A stretch of DNA of 64,000 bases from Pyxicephalus adspersus (Eukaryota; Chordata; Amphibia; Anura; Pyxicephalidae), in assembly GCF_032062135.1 (NCBI RefSeq), contig NC_092859.1, forward strand, positions 129,051,038 through 129,115,037. Direction: 5' to 3'. The notes under the pieces were generated by a model. It was given only the letters and a program-made list of their open reading frames with translations. It did not search any database and was not told where the DNA came from. Below are positions 23,461 to 34,924 of the stretch, one piece after another (the first letter of the stretch is position 1; each line of letters opens with the position of its first letter). Position numbers and translations under genes: made by a program.

Positions 23461-24301
23461 AAATAGATCCCTAAGTAACATGTGCATATCAGGCATGTCA
23501 AGTCCAGTTATGGGCCACCATGGTAGTCCCACATTCAACCGCAAGTCGCATAGGTACAGCTATCGCATATTTAAGTTGCAGGATGCAAATAACATTTCTG
23601 GTGTCCCCAGACCAGTACCAGTCAAGAAATCTGATGCAGCATTCATACAGTGGGCACTGGCATCATTCAGAATCAACATTGCAGGTTTGTGCAGGTCCAG
23701 TGGAAAGAACAAATATACAAAAACATGTAGCTACTTTCACATTGTTAGGACATGTTTAGATATATTCACATGCACTTCTTATTATTTTGTAATGTTTTCA
23801 CATCTACTCAGTGTTCAGTTTTATCATGACTTGGCACGTGCACAGCTCAGTGATCTAGTACATTTATACCATATGTAGATACACCAAAAATGTGTTGAAG
23901 TGGGCCTAGGGTAGAAAAAAATCACCTGGTACAAATGGTTCATGCATTTAAATTTTAATAAGCAGTTTATGAACAAAAATATGAAACATCCGCAAAACAG
24001 AATGTAGAAAATACAAAGCCCATATAAAAGGGATGATGTTTTCCCCATGCAAGCTTTTCTGGGTGAAGGTCAGTCTTGATGCAAAAAGAAAAGAAAATAA
24101 GCCTAGCAGACAGTAAGGGTTCCCCACTGAGCAAATGTAGGAAGTTTAGAAATGTGATGCAGTCCCCAACTGTGCAGATACAAGCAGAAGACAAAACCTT
24201 CTACATGTATAAGAACATGATTTTAGAACATTGCATTTCATGGTGGAACACCACCACTTCTTCAGTTGTTATACTTTGTTTATACTTTGTGGCTTTACAC
24301 T

Positions 24302-24445
24302 ATCTTCTAGATTGTAAGCTCTTCAGGGCAGGGTCCTTTCCTCCTCCTGTGTCACTGTCTGTATCTGTCTGGTATTTGCAACCCCTATTTAATGTATGGC
24401 ACAGCATATTATGTTGGTGCTCTATAAATCCTGATTATTATTAAA
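24302..24445 (+). mobile_element. LINE 3' tail copy
   Basis: Runs from attgtaagctcttcagggc through the tgtcactgtctg block to ctctataaatcctgattatt. It has the same order of blocks as the copy joined to reverse-transcriptase sequence at 26.8 kb, and is 5'-truncated as expected for target-primed reverse transcription. Confidence 0.65.
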
Positions 24446-24761
24446 AATAATGTTAAGAAGAAGAATATTTACATCCCGACAATGATTCAGGTGCTAATGC
24501 TTCTACCTAGGAAACATGGAACTGTTTTTTGTTGATAAAATATTTAAATCTGCTACTTTACTCCTCAAAGGCCTTTAACTCTTTAATGACCTTAGGTCAT
24601 TATTGCCATATTGCCATACCAAATCTGGCAGCATCATCACACTTTATAAGGCATTTAATTCGTTTAATAACATTTCTGTTTAAACCATGCTTTGTTTTAT
24701 ATCAACATTTTTTCTTTTACTGTTGAATCTGACAATTACACTAATAAACAGACCCCCCTCC

Positions 24762-24842
24762 TGTTAGATTGTAAGCTCTCTTGGGCAGGATCCCCTCCTC
24801 CTCCTGTGTCACTGTCTGTGTCTGTCTGTCATTTGCAGTCTC
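24762..24842 (+). mobile_element. Truncated LINE 3' tail copy
   Basis: Contains attgtaagctctcttgggc and the cctcctcctgtgtcactgtc block but stops before the gcgctatataaatc end. It lies only about 320 bases from the preceding copy in the same orientation. Either two insertions or a local duplication would explain it. Confidence 0.55.
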
Positions 24843-25894
24843 CAGATGTTGCTGCTGTAAAATTGTCCATCAGGGAAGATGGACCAAAATGCAGAAACAA
24901 AAAGCACAGGTATGCGATTTAATGCCAAAATTAAGAGTGTCACACTCATATGATAGAGCAGGACAGTTTTGATCAGGGGGAAGGTGTAACCAGTTGTCAT
25001 CTCTTCCTATAGCAGCCTCAAAACATTGACACCACTTTTTATAAAATGGGGTTTGGCTGATGCAGAAGTCCCTATCATTGCCACTTTTAGGTATGTTGAC
25101 CAAAGCATGCAAAGATTATAAATAACAATAAATTAAAGTTTTAAAGAAAACATGTCAGGTGACTTTAATTCTGCATGCAGTACATTAAAGCTGGATGACT
25201 TATAGCCCTTAATATTACCCTGAGAACAGATGTGCTGATGACATTGTGGCTGCACTGACAATGTGTGGATGCACAGATCCATAATGTAGGCTGAAGGACA
25301 GCAGTAGACCTGATTTATTGACCAGCAGGAAATTTTAGTTAACAGCGAAGCAGAGTCCACCGTATTCCTTGGGTATAACAGACAACATCGAACATTCTCT
25401 GCTGAAAATGGTCTGTGGGCGAAATTGAGATCGTTCCTCCCAGTTTCTACAACTATTGACATAGCACAAGCTTGTTATTGTGGTACCTATGACACTATAG
25501 CATAAAAGTGAATCTGATTATTGAATATAGTAAGTAAAACTTGGCACAAACAGTTAAATTCAAGGAGAGGGAGTTTTGATTTATATTATATTCTTTATTT
25601 TTTATGCATACATGAATATGACCTGAAATTAGACCCTTTATATCCCTTTACAGCAGGGCTGGAGTGCAAGACGTGGAAGCAATGCAAGGTGCCAATTAGA
25701 TCATGTGCTGACAATGAGCATCACTGTGCTACTTCTCCATTCAGTTTTCAGTCAAAAGCTGGGGCAGCTCTGGGATGACTTGGGCTATATAGATACTGGC
25801 CATCTGGAGGTAAATCTCCAGACTAAAGAAGCTAAATATTGCAGCAAAAGCTCATTGTCATTCTATTATTGAAAGTGCAATGTAAAAATTAAAA

Positions 25895-26282
25895 TGTAAA
25901 AAATTGCAAACAGGCAAGGTCCAGCGATGTTCCATCTAAAAAAAAATACCTTAAATGCCTTGTTCCCAATTTATTATTTGTACTCACCTGTCCCCATTCT
26001 GTCGCAGGCGCTGACATTTTCTTCCTTCTTTTTTTTTCTGCTTTCACTTTTAGGCCAGTTTGGTTGGCTGGGCCAGGATGATATAACTCCTGTGCAGGCA
26101 TGCCGGAGTCCATTAATTATAGGCAGCCGGGATATGCTATGTGCAGCAATTTTTTGACAGCTTAAGGCGGTGATCAGGCTGGTAAGAATGATTATTGGAG
26201 AAGGGACATCGCTGGCCCTTTCTGCAATGAAGCCTTGCTTGATCACAAATTTTGAAAGTGGAACTTTAGCTCTACTTCAATG
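25895..26282 (-). repeat. Repeat S copy
   Basis: The plus strand shows actcacctgtccccattctg, gtcgcaggcgc, ggttggctgggccaggatga and agaagggacatcgctggccc, and ends gaaagtggaactttagctct. Same block order as copies near 3.44 and 27.8 kb. Confidence 0.5.
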
Positions 26283-26729
26283 AGCTATTCATTTAATCTT
26301 GTTTTCTTTGGGCTGGAGTTCTTGCTTATATAACGATTACAGACAATTGTATGTGTTGTTATTAGCACAGTTTTACTCCAAGCTGGCTGCAGTACAGCAG
26401 TGTTGCTTCTCATGCCTTGCTCCACTAGTGTAGTATTTAGAATTCCATCGGAAGGATTTGCCAGACTAACCACAATACAGCTGCAAATGATAAATTCAAG
26501 AGATTGTGTGTATGTTGGACAGAGCCTGGAAACCTTTCTCCTAGAGGCAGAATACACAATAACCCCACATTCTAAAGAGGAAATGCAGACATTTGGGATT
26601 CATTATATTCCAGGCACTCCCTGCTCACAGTCCAGAATAACTGAAAGACAAAATATGCAGATAATGCTGTTAATAATTTGCATGTGAATTTTAGGAGAAC
26701 TCTCCGATCACATTGTTACATTTTAAAGG

Positions 26730-26835
26730 GAAAGTATTAATATTATTTATTAAACAGGACTTATATAGCGCCAACTTATTACACAGCATTGTACATTAAA
26801 TAGGGATTGCAAATGACAGACGAATACAGACAGTG
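26730..26835 (-). mobile_element. 3' tail of the L2/CR1-like LINE, joined to the RT fragment
   Basis: On the minus strand it reads through the conserved block cactgtctgtattcgtctgt, then aatgtacaatgctgtgtaat, and ends ggcgctatataagtcctg with an AT-rich simple tail. The same tail recurs at seven other places in the window, but only here is it attached to reverse-transcriptase coding sequence. This identifies the family as LINE 3' ends. Confidence 0.7.
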
Positions 26836-27000
26836 GATGAGTCTGGCTGCAGCATTCATAATAGATTGTAGGGGATAGAGTCGGGTTAGTGGTATACCAG
26901 AGAGGAGGAGGTTACAGTAGTCCAGACGGGAGATGATAAGAGCATGTACAAGGAGTTTGGTGGTCTCAGGGGACAGGTAGGGGCCAATTTTGCAAATGTT
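26836..27000 (-). pseudogene. LINE reverse-transcriptase fragment, L2/CR1-like clade
   Basis: A minus-strand frame reads NICKIGPYLSPETTKLLVH and then SRLDYCNLLLSGIP and NAAARLI. The RLDYCN, LLSGIP and NAAARL blocks in this order and spacing are the signature of the thumb region at the C-terminal end of the reverse transcriptase in L2/CR1-type non-LTR retrotransposons. After NAAARLIHC the usual HWLPV region is missing and the sequence passes almost directly into the LINE 3' tail at 26730-26835. It is therefore a 5'-truncated, internally deleted, dead copy. The clade is inferred from motifs, not from a database match. Confidence 0.75.
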
Positions 27001-27521
27001 GCAAGTAGTGTTTAATCCTTTAATTTCTTCATCTCCCCATGTTAAATGGATCATACTTGTGTAAATAATGTTAAAAGTCGGAGTTCATTTTTTAAAGCTA
27101 CACTGTTTAGTATTACAGTGCAGTTGTACCTTACTGCTCCCTCCCTGCACTCCTCATGTGGCTGCTATACTATACTGCTATAAAATTCCATTGGCGTTAA
27201 ACTTAAAAAGTATTACTTGCTTTCCTTTTTAAAATAGTCTTTAATTATGATGCAAACTCTACTGTATGCTTTATCACAAAAAGTGCCTGTTTTTCAGAAC
27301 CAATTTGGATTTATTAACAAAAAGTACATAGATGAGAAATGGGGCAAAAAACCCTTCAAAACATGGTCTTAATTAGATTATACCAGATTAAAGGATAACT
27401 TTGTTTTGCTTTGTTTTTGAAATGACCTTCAAACACAAATTACATCTCTTTTATTAACATTTAGTGTTGATGAGCATTGGGAGACTTCTTTTTTCTGCAT
27501 GTACAATGTTTAACTGGGATA

Positions 27522-27650
27522 TGTAAGCTCTTCTGGGCAGGATCTTCTCCTCCTGTGTCACTGTCTGTATCTGTCTATCATTTGCAATCCCTATTTTAAT
27601 GTACAGTGCTGCATAATATGTTGGCACTATATAAATCCTAAAAATAATAT
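27522..27650 (+). mobile_element. LINE 3' tail copy
   Basis: Shows gtaagctcttctgggcagga, the tgtcactgtctgtatctgtc block, gtacagtgctgcataatatg and an end at ggcactatataaatcct. Same family as the 26.8-kb element. Confidence 0.65.
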
Positions 27651-27764
27651 GTTCCTGCGGATTCTAACAGTTATAGAGCAGTTCAAATTTAACATTCAGG
27701 TGTTTGGGCAGTGCTGTGTTGAAACACAAAATGATTGAACACAAAACCTATCTACATAAGCTCT

Positions 27765-28375
27765 TAAAGGGAACTAAACTTGAATATAAAAAGAAAATTG
27801 TGAGCAGGCAGGTTCATTATTGCAGAAGGGATAGGATATGTCTCCACTGCAAAAAAAATAGACTTACCTGTGTTCACATATTTTTACTACACTCACCTGT
27901 CCTCACTCTTTCACAAGCACCACCATCCTTATCCAGTCCTCCCCTGGGTTCTGGATCTGTGGCCATCTTGATTGGCCAGGAAGGAATATATTCCTGTGCA
28001 GGAATTTATTTACTCCCTACAGCCTGAAGGGATGGCAGAATACCCAGCATCATACACTGAGCTATGCATACATTTTTTTTTTTCAATACTGGGTATCCTG
28101 ACACACCCCTGGCTGTGAGGAGCAAATAAAATCCCATACATATGCATCTGAGTAACATCATTATCTTCCAGGCAATCAAAATAGCCGATGATCTTGAACC
28201 TGTAAAAGGACCAGGTGATGATGGTAGTACCTGTAATTGTTGATGGCAGTTGAGTTTAATTAAAACATTGAAATCAGACAGATAAGTTTATTATTTAAGG
28301 AACATCACCTGTCTCATCTGCAATAAACCACCTGTCTGCATTTTTTTCTTAATTAAATTAAGTTCCATTTTAAAG
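27765..28375. repeat. Repeat S copy, long or composite
   Basis: Opens taaagggaactaaacttga, then ttcattattgcagaaggga, actcacctgtcctcactctt and tggccatcttgattggccag, and ends taattaaattaagttccatt. The right part (28100-28375) may be a second insertion. Confidence 0.45.
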
Positions 28376-30205
28376 TGTATCCAAAGTAAATATTTTTATT
28401 TTTTTACCTGAAGATGCTGCACAAATATTAAAACTTGCAGTAGATAATGCCATTAAGGATGAACTGTAGATAGAGATTTCTTCCAAGCTTTTGAAACCAA
28501 GTTTCTTCTTTAGGTATGGTATAGACCTATATCAGAACTGTATATATGGAATAATTTTTATAGAAATAGCAAACTCAGTAATGATCATTTGAGGATTTGT
28601 CATGTGTCTTGTTAGAGAATAGGAATGGTGATGTCTTGAGTTATATTATTAAAAGTTTGTGTGTGAATGCATGTTGGAATTAGATCTTTAGAGTATCTTT
28701 TTTGCAGGTACAAATGTTGAAAAATAAAAATGTTCTTGGATAATGCGCTTTTTTTAAGAATGATTGTTAAATGTGTTCTTTAAGGAATCAGGGAAGCTAA
28801 AGCAAAGCAAGAAATATAAATCTGAGTCTTTATAAATTAGGAAATTAGAGGGACCCTGTCACTGTAGATAAATGCAAATACCTAGATGAATTTTCTAATG
28901 CACACCTCATCTTCCCAGATACTGTGAGCACAACTGAAACTTCTGACAGCATAAATAAAACTTCTTACCCACATAGCTCCAATACTCCCACATACTTCTC
29001 ATCCCACGCACTCCTTTGGTCCTTCACTATGATGGGATGCCTCAATGATCAACAGAAAGGTGCGGAAGGCAAGCCTTGTCATGATCATGAAGTGCTTAAG
29101 CTTTGAGCGTCAGAATGGCCTGAGATTCGGCAATGAAAAAACAGTTTAGGAGACTGCATTCTTGATGTCGGCTCCTCTTGGTACCTGTACTTCTCCCCCA
29201 TGACAATTTATTTCCAGGCAATATTGTCTTTCAAAAATTATTTTATTATCTATAGACCAAGAGTGTTTTTAGACTGGTTTTTGGTTTAAAAAAAAAAAAA
29301 GTTACTGTAGGTACAAATTTGGAATTTAAATAATTTGTCCCATTTATAATAATACTAAAATGACATTTATAATAAGCAATATATCAAAGCTATTTGCAAA
29401 ATAAAGGGTTGTGTTTTGTTTTGCCCAACATTTCTGCTGCACTGTTACCCTGCCACAACAGCCTATGCGCATGTAGGACTCTATCCTGTAGTGAGTTAGA
29501 CAGGAGGAACTTCAGTGTGTAGTGGAAGAAAGTTTATAGGATATATCTGTTTCAAATAGATTTGTTCATGGCAACTGCTAGCTCCCCCCTCCCTACTCAA
29601 TATTCTTATCTTCCTTTGCCTTTCATTAAGGTCTGCTCGCTTGTAGGACCAAAGAAAAGAAGCCTTGTCTAAAATGCAAGCTTCTCTGGGCTCTCTGCAC
29701 CCCATCTCACAGAGATAACTTGTTCCCTTTTTTGGCACCTTTTGGGAGGGCTATTTTACAGTATTTAAATATTGAAGAAATGAGTGCTGTGGGTAAACCC
29801 TCCTGGAGCAATGGCATGCAGAAAGGGTGGAAGGTCAGGGCAGTCAGCCCTAAAGGTATTTGTGGCCTGGGTAGGCTGAGGCTGGAGGATAGAAACATTG
29901 GAAACCTGCAGGAGGTCTCATGTCTGGATGAGAACTTTGGGGTAATTATTTGGGGGTGTTATTATTGCCTTTGGATCTGCTCACATTTGTCAAATATAAT
30001 GAGACTTTGCATGCCAAAAGAAGATGGACCGACCAATGTAATGCTCTGCAATCCTTGCCTTCTCTCCTGTGGGTTGTACTTTACAAAACAAAATTACAAA
30101 ATTAAAGTTCTGCAACCCCTTGTAAGTGTGTGAAGTCCTCACACCATGAAGAACCCAGGTACAAACAATCACTCATATGTGGTTTTATAAAAATCTATTG
30201 CACAA

Positions 30206-30299
30206 AAATTTTTTTTAACTTTTTGGAAAATTACTGAAATTTGTTGCTTATCAAATTTTTTTTAACTTTTTGGAAAATTACTGAAATTTGTTGCTTATC
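30206..30299. repeat. Exact 47-bp tandem duplication
   Basis: The unit running from aaattttttttaacttttt to gaaatttgttgcttatc occurs twice head to tail with no difference (30206-30252 and 30253-30299). Perfect identity suggests a recent event or a length polymorphism. Confidence 0.9.
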
Positions 30300-31057
30300 A
30301 TCAATAAAAGTATATTGTATGGCTCATTTTGGGGTCCAAATCGAGTGAACACTTAACAACTTCAATGAATTATAATGCAACTCCTTGTGGGCAGGCATTG
30401 GTGGGTACATAATGGTTCACTATCTCTATTGCTGAGTGAAAGAGCAAACCTAGATCAATGGAAGGACCATTGATGTTGGCTCACTCTCATTTAGGGTTAT
30501 GTCTAGGGTTGCTGGTAAAACATAGGATGTTATTCCTTAAGTTGTTACAATAAGGTCCGTGGAGGGACCAGAAAAGGTATCAACCTTAGGCAAATCAGAC
30601 AGAGGTGATATTACCAAAGTGAAGCAACCATTTGCTCTGATGGAATCGCTTTTTGCTGGATCAGAACATTGCAGAAACCTGTTTGCTCTTAAGCAGTAAT
30701 ATCTTGTAAGCTGGACGGACAGACAGGTGGTATCCTAAGTTATGACAACTGACGCTCCATTTTGAGCAGCTCCTTGTGGCTGGCAACTTGTCAGCCACTT
30801 GAAGACTTGCAAGGCAGCTCTGGTTCAAAAAGATCTGAACATTTGACAGCTGGTGATAGTGATTGATAATGGTACCGCTAATTGCAGCCCCTATTAATTC
30901 TCTATGGGGGCTGCTGCAGGTACACTCTGGCCAAATGGAGTGGAGTGCCTTGTGTGGAGTGAGGAAGTGGTAAACGCACCGAAACCCCACTGCCAGTGTG
31001 AATTAGCCTAATTCTTTAGCAAAAACCTGGGGCTGATCCATAAAGAAGCAGAAATAT

Positions 31058-31060
<3 letters not shown>

Positions 31061-31094
<34 letters not shown>
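31061..31094. repeat. AT dinucleotide microsatellite
   Basis: About 17 uninterrupted TA units. Confidence 0.95.
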
Positions 31095-31097
<3 letters not shown>

Positions 31098-31634
31098 TGC
31101 AGCCAGCAAGCAAACCATTGGAGGTGTGGAAAACCTTATCCAGGTCATCAGCTCACAGGTAGCAGGGTTTAGGCTGATATGATTGAAGTAGGAAATTTTA
31201 CAAATATAACAGCAATGGCTATTTTTATATTGCTATTGATAAATGATACAATCTACATCCATAATGATACACAGTGATTTAAAAAAATATATCCTTCAGA
31301 GTTTAAATTTATTAAAGAAGTCACATTGTCCATATTAGTCACCCTAGATTCATACATTAAAAAAAAAAGTGGTAACCTTGGGTGAAATTTGAATTGAAAA
31401 AGATAAATAGATCCTTAAATCTCATGGCTCAAAGAAACGTCACTCACTAATATGGTTTAGCAGCCATTTTTAATACTGGAAAATACTAAAAAAGTTTTTG
31501 CATACATGACAAAATGTGACATGTGGCTTCGTAATAAATTATTTCGTTTTTATTATCGAAAAGACAAAAAAGATAAAAAATATTATGAAAGAAAGAAATA
31601 AAGTCGATAGAATTAGAGACTTACTCACAGCCCT

Positions 31635-31788
31635 TAACAAAGATGGCACCTGCGTGCTCGAGCACTGTCAGTCCTGCTCTTTGTATTGGCTGTACAGATG
31701 TCGCCCCCTAGCGGTCCGGCGTCTATAGTAGCGGTACCATCCCTCAGCATCACATTCGGGCAGGGGATAACAGAAGGCAGCTTGAAGG
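31635..31788 (+). promoter_or_regulatory. tmod2: Candidate promoter and non-coding first exon of the tmod2-like gene
   Basis: A local cluster of about nine CpGs in 150 bases starts with a YY1-type element, aaagatggca (31639-31648). It holds an inverted CCAAT motif (attggct, about 31685) and a CTCF-like core at 31702-31714 (CCGCTAGGGGGCG on the minus strand). It ends CTTGAAGG before the donor gtaaga (GT at 31789-31790). A plus-strand exon ending at 31788 could splice to the acceptor at 49489 (intron about 17.7 kb). The island is small, and part of it (gtctatagtagcgg) loosely resembles hAT interior sequence, so this is less certain than the 20-kb island. Confidence 0.42.
31702..31714 (-). promoter_or_regulatory. 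CTCF-like site
   Basis: Read on the minus strand the site is CCGCTAGGGGGCG, close to the vertebrate CTCF core CCRCYAGRGGGCG. It lies between the two divergent tropomodulin promoter candidates, next to the plus-strand one. Motif match only; occupancy is unknown. Confidence 0.4.
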
Positions 31789-32408
31789 GTAAGAACAGCG
31801 ATGCTTTATTATCCTGCAATGTCTGTAAAGCGTGAATTAGGGGGGCAGCTGCAAATGTTATCATCATTGTTTGATGGGGAAATAGATTGTGATTGCATCC
31901 CTCACATGCATGGAGCACCTGTTTATCCCAGCTGATCATGGCACTGCAGGGTGATTGTGCTGATTGCAACGATCAGGAGGGGCAATTTGATGAATAAATC
32001 AGAATTCAGTGTGTGCCTCCTATAAAATGAGTCAAGCTGTGATACAGCTACAGATCAGATCTCTGCAGACATCTGGGTGTGATATGCTCATCCTGATGGG
32101 TGTGTTATGGTCATCCTGCAATATACAAAGCACAATTTCTAGATTACACAGCCTGGGATTCTGCCCTTTAATACAACCCCAGCACACAATATTTCATGGG
32201 AGATTTAAATACTGATGAGTGTTTTGGCACAGGATTACCAGGCTGCAGGGATAGCAGTGCCTATGACTTTTCTTGGGATTAATGTAATAATCTCCCAGTG
32301 ATTGCTGGGAATACAGATTCATGCATCTGACAGATCTGTGCTCATGTTGCTGCAGAGAGTAAAGTAGTTTATAGTGCTGCAGTGCAAGCAAGAGATGAGA
32401 CATAAACT

Positions 32409-32890
32409 ACAATGCAGATTGTGCACTCCATAGTGTGATCAGGACATTGAAATCATTAGCTATTTCCTACAATGCAGATTGTGCACTCCTTGGGGTGATC
32501 AGGACATGTTCATTAATAGCCATTGCCTACAATTCAGATTGTATACTTCTTGGGTGATCAGGACATATTCATTGCCTACCATGCAGGCAGTGCACTCCTT
32601 GGGGCGATCAGGGCATATACTTTGATAGCCACTGCCTTCAATGCAGATTGTGCACTCCATAGTGTGATCAGGACATTGAAATCATTAGCTATTTCCTACA
32701 ATGCAGATTGGGCACTCCTTGGGGTGAGCAGGGCATACAAATATTTAACCATTGCCAACAAATCAAATTGTGCACTCCATAGTGTGATCGAGGTATACAA
32801 GTGATAAGCCATTGCCTAAAATTCAGATTGTGTTCTCTTTGGTGTGATCAGGACATACAAGTCATTACCATTGCCTAAAATACCAATCTG
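32409..32890. repeat. 60-bp tandem repeat array, about eight units
   Basis: The block atgcagattgtgcactcc, followed by tgatcaggacat, starts at 32411, 32471, 32531, 32581, 32641, 32701 and, more diverged, 32761 and 32821. The period is exactly 60 except for one unit shortened by about ten bases. A 93-codon open frame through it merely translates the repeat. Whole units repeat, so this is a minisatellite. Confidence 0.85.
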
Positions 32891-32984
32891 CTATTCTCGG
32901 TCATGCTTCCTCCGTTGGATGTCACATGTCTAATCTCCTAGCAGAGAAATTAGTTATCTGCATACAATCACAAATTTCTATTAT

Positions 32985-33120
32985 TAATAAACAGGATTTA
33001 CATAGTGCCCACATTTTGTGTAGCGCTGTACATTAAATAGGGGTTGCAAATGACAGACGAATACAGACAGTGACACAGGAGGAGGAGAGGACCCTGCCCG
33101 GAAGAGCTTACAATCTAGAA
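32985..33120 (-). mobile_element. LINE 3' tail copy between satellite monomers
   Basis: Reads on the minus strand from gattgtaagctcttccgggc to an end in taaatcctgtttattaataa. It lies between the 60-bp tandem array and an inverted fragment of the same monomer. Confidence 0.65.
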
Positions 33121-33127
33121 ATGACAT

Positions 33128-33172
33128 GCATGTCCTGATCACACCCAGAACTGCACAATCTACACTTCAAGC
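33128..33172. repeat. Inverted satellite monomer fragment
   Basis: catgtcctgatcacacccag followed by ctgcacaatctacact is the reverse complement of the 60-bp monomer (diverged). It lies about 240 bases beyond the main array, past a LINE tail. Confidence 0.6.
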
Positions 33173-34024
33173 TTTATGGTACAATCAATCCTCACACCAT
33201 TTTTATTGTATTTGAACATAAAAGTAAGAAGAAAAGGTAAACGTTTTCTATGATGAATATATGTTGCTGAACATCATAGGCTTAGGTATAAGTCAGATGC
33301 AAATGCATGGATCTGATTTTACCCAACACATTTCTTGGAGCAAAGTTCTCTTTTTAAAGGCTGAAGATGGATGAAGATGGATTATACTAATGTCAAGTGA
33401 TTCAGGCAAAGAAAAAAAAAGAATAATAGATTGTATGTTTAATCAATTGAACATGCTTGCATCATTTTATATTTTAGGGTCAATATGTATTTATTAGGTT
33501 TTGCATAGAAAGTACAGTACAATATATACCATTAATACAAAGTGTGGGGAACAGTAATATAAACAACATAGGCTCAGTAAACAATAGTTAAATATAAAAC
33601 TGACAGACAATCAATTTTAATTGATGACAAATCACCTAATCACTAGAATCACTCATATCCAGATAGTTCACAAATTAGTACATGTTGGACTTTCCCTAAC
33701 TTTTAGTCCCACAGAGAAAAGTCACCAGTATAGATATTGGGGGGGATGTACCTCCATAGTAACAAGAAAAGCGATTAAAGACTTTTTTTGAACATAGAAA
33801 CGTGTGCTTTAGAACTATAGCTGTGTACTGATGCTGGACTTTCATGATCCGAAACTAACTTTTGTGATCATCTCAAAAATTCAATATCTGTACATTTGTC
33901 TCCCAACGATGTTTAGTTATTATTCCTGCCAGGTCACTAAGTCTGATTTCAGAGCCATGGTGTCAAACTGCGCGGCTGACAGCCCCTAGACGCACAGCAA
34001 ACTGCTGCTTTGTGGCCGGGGGAG

Positions 34025-34375
34025 GATTATTATTATTACACAGTATTTATATAGCGCCATCATATTATGCAGCGCTGTACAAAGTCCATAGTCATGTCAT
34101 TACCTGGCCCTCAAAGGAGCTCACAATCCATAGTCCCTACCATTGTCATATGTCTTTAATACAGTCAAAGTTCAATTTTTGGGGGGAAGCCAATTCAGTT
34201 AACTGCATGTTTTTGGAATGTGGGAGAAAACTGGATTACCCGGAGGAAACCAACGCAAATACAGAAGATCCTGGAAACTCCATGCAGATAGTGCCCTGGT
34301 TTAGATTCGAACCTGCTCCAAAGGCCAAAGTGCTAACGTCTGAGCCACCGTGCTCCACGGATCCACCATGGACAT
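34025..34375 (-). mobile_element. tRNA-derived SINE copy
   Basis: Same family as at 16.7 kb. The B box GGTTCGAATCT lies at 34303-34313, the A-box equivalent TGGCTCAGACG at 34337-34347, and the tail agcgctgcataatatgatgg is at the low-coordinate end, next to ttattattattac. The open frame of 147 codons running through it is a by-product of the repeat. Confidence 0.72.
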
Positions 34376-34924
34376 CAAAATCTGGATGTGGCTACAGGTC
34401 AGATCTTCAGACTGCGACCAAAAGTAGCATGTTCCTTTTAGGGACCACACCGTGATCTGCAACCCCATGCAGGGTCCCTTCCTCAAGAGAACGTAGTGAT
34501 ATTGCTATGTTACCTTAAGGAAGGGACCCTTCACATCCCTAAAAACTTGGCTTTTCAACATGCAATAGTCTTTTTACAATTAAGCAAGAATCTGGTACTT
34601 TGGAGTTCCATTCTCATCACGGACATTGCATGAATTTAAATTCTAACATGTGAAATGGTATAAGAGATTTTACTTATCATTACTCATTTAAGGTTGAACT
34701 ACAGATGAACTTCTAATTTTACATATTGATCTGTTTCACTTTTGGTCCATCTATCACTAAGCAATCATGTATAGACCTATCGAGAATTATTTAGTTTGAG
34801 GGGCTTTCTGATTGGATATTATTTGATGGATTATTTTCAGAGGTCTTCACATTATATGGTTTGGGTAAATCTAAAGCTGTCCATACATTTTACAGTTTAA
34901 TTGAACAATCTTTTGCAGTGTTAG

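Larger units (their letters stand above)
20471..31634. other. Spacer between the divergent promoter candidates
   Basis: About 11 kb with no supported gene. It contains copies of the GGAACTAAA-ended repeat family, a palindromic element at 21.85 kb, an inverted-repeat element at 23.33 kb, LINE tails, the LINE reverse-transcriptase remnant (26836-27000), a 47-base tandem duplication (30206-30299) and an AT microsatellite at 31061-31094. Confidence 0.5.

Noticed and set aside
23480..23878. 132-codon open frame on the plus strand
   Set aside because: No recognisable domain, no splice or promoter context, and low-complexity composition typical of chance frames; part of it resembles interspersed repeat sequence.
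29720..30133. 137-codon open frame on the plus strand
   Set aside because: No family resemblance, and a frame of this length is expected by chance in 64 kb read in six frames.
32409..32890. Regularly spaced repeats considered as a CRISPR array
   Set aside because: Whole 60-bp units repeat with no unique spacers, and the context is a vertebrate intron. It is a minisatellite.
34012..34455. 147-codon open frame, the longest in the window
   Set aside because: It runs through a SINE copy and its flanks; the residues are the translation of the repeat body.
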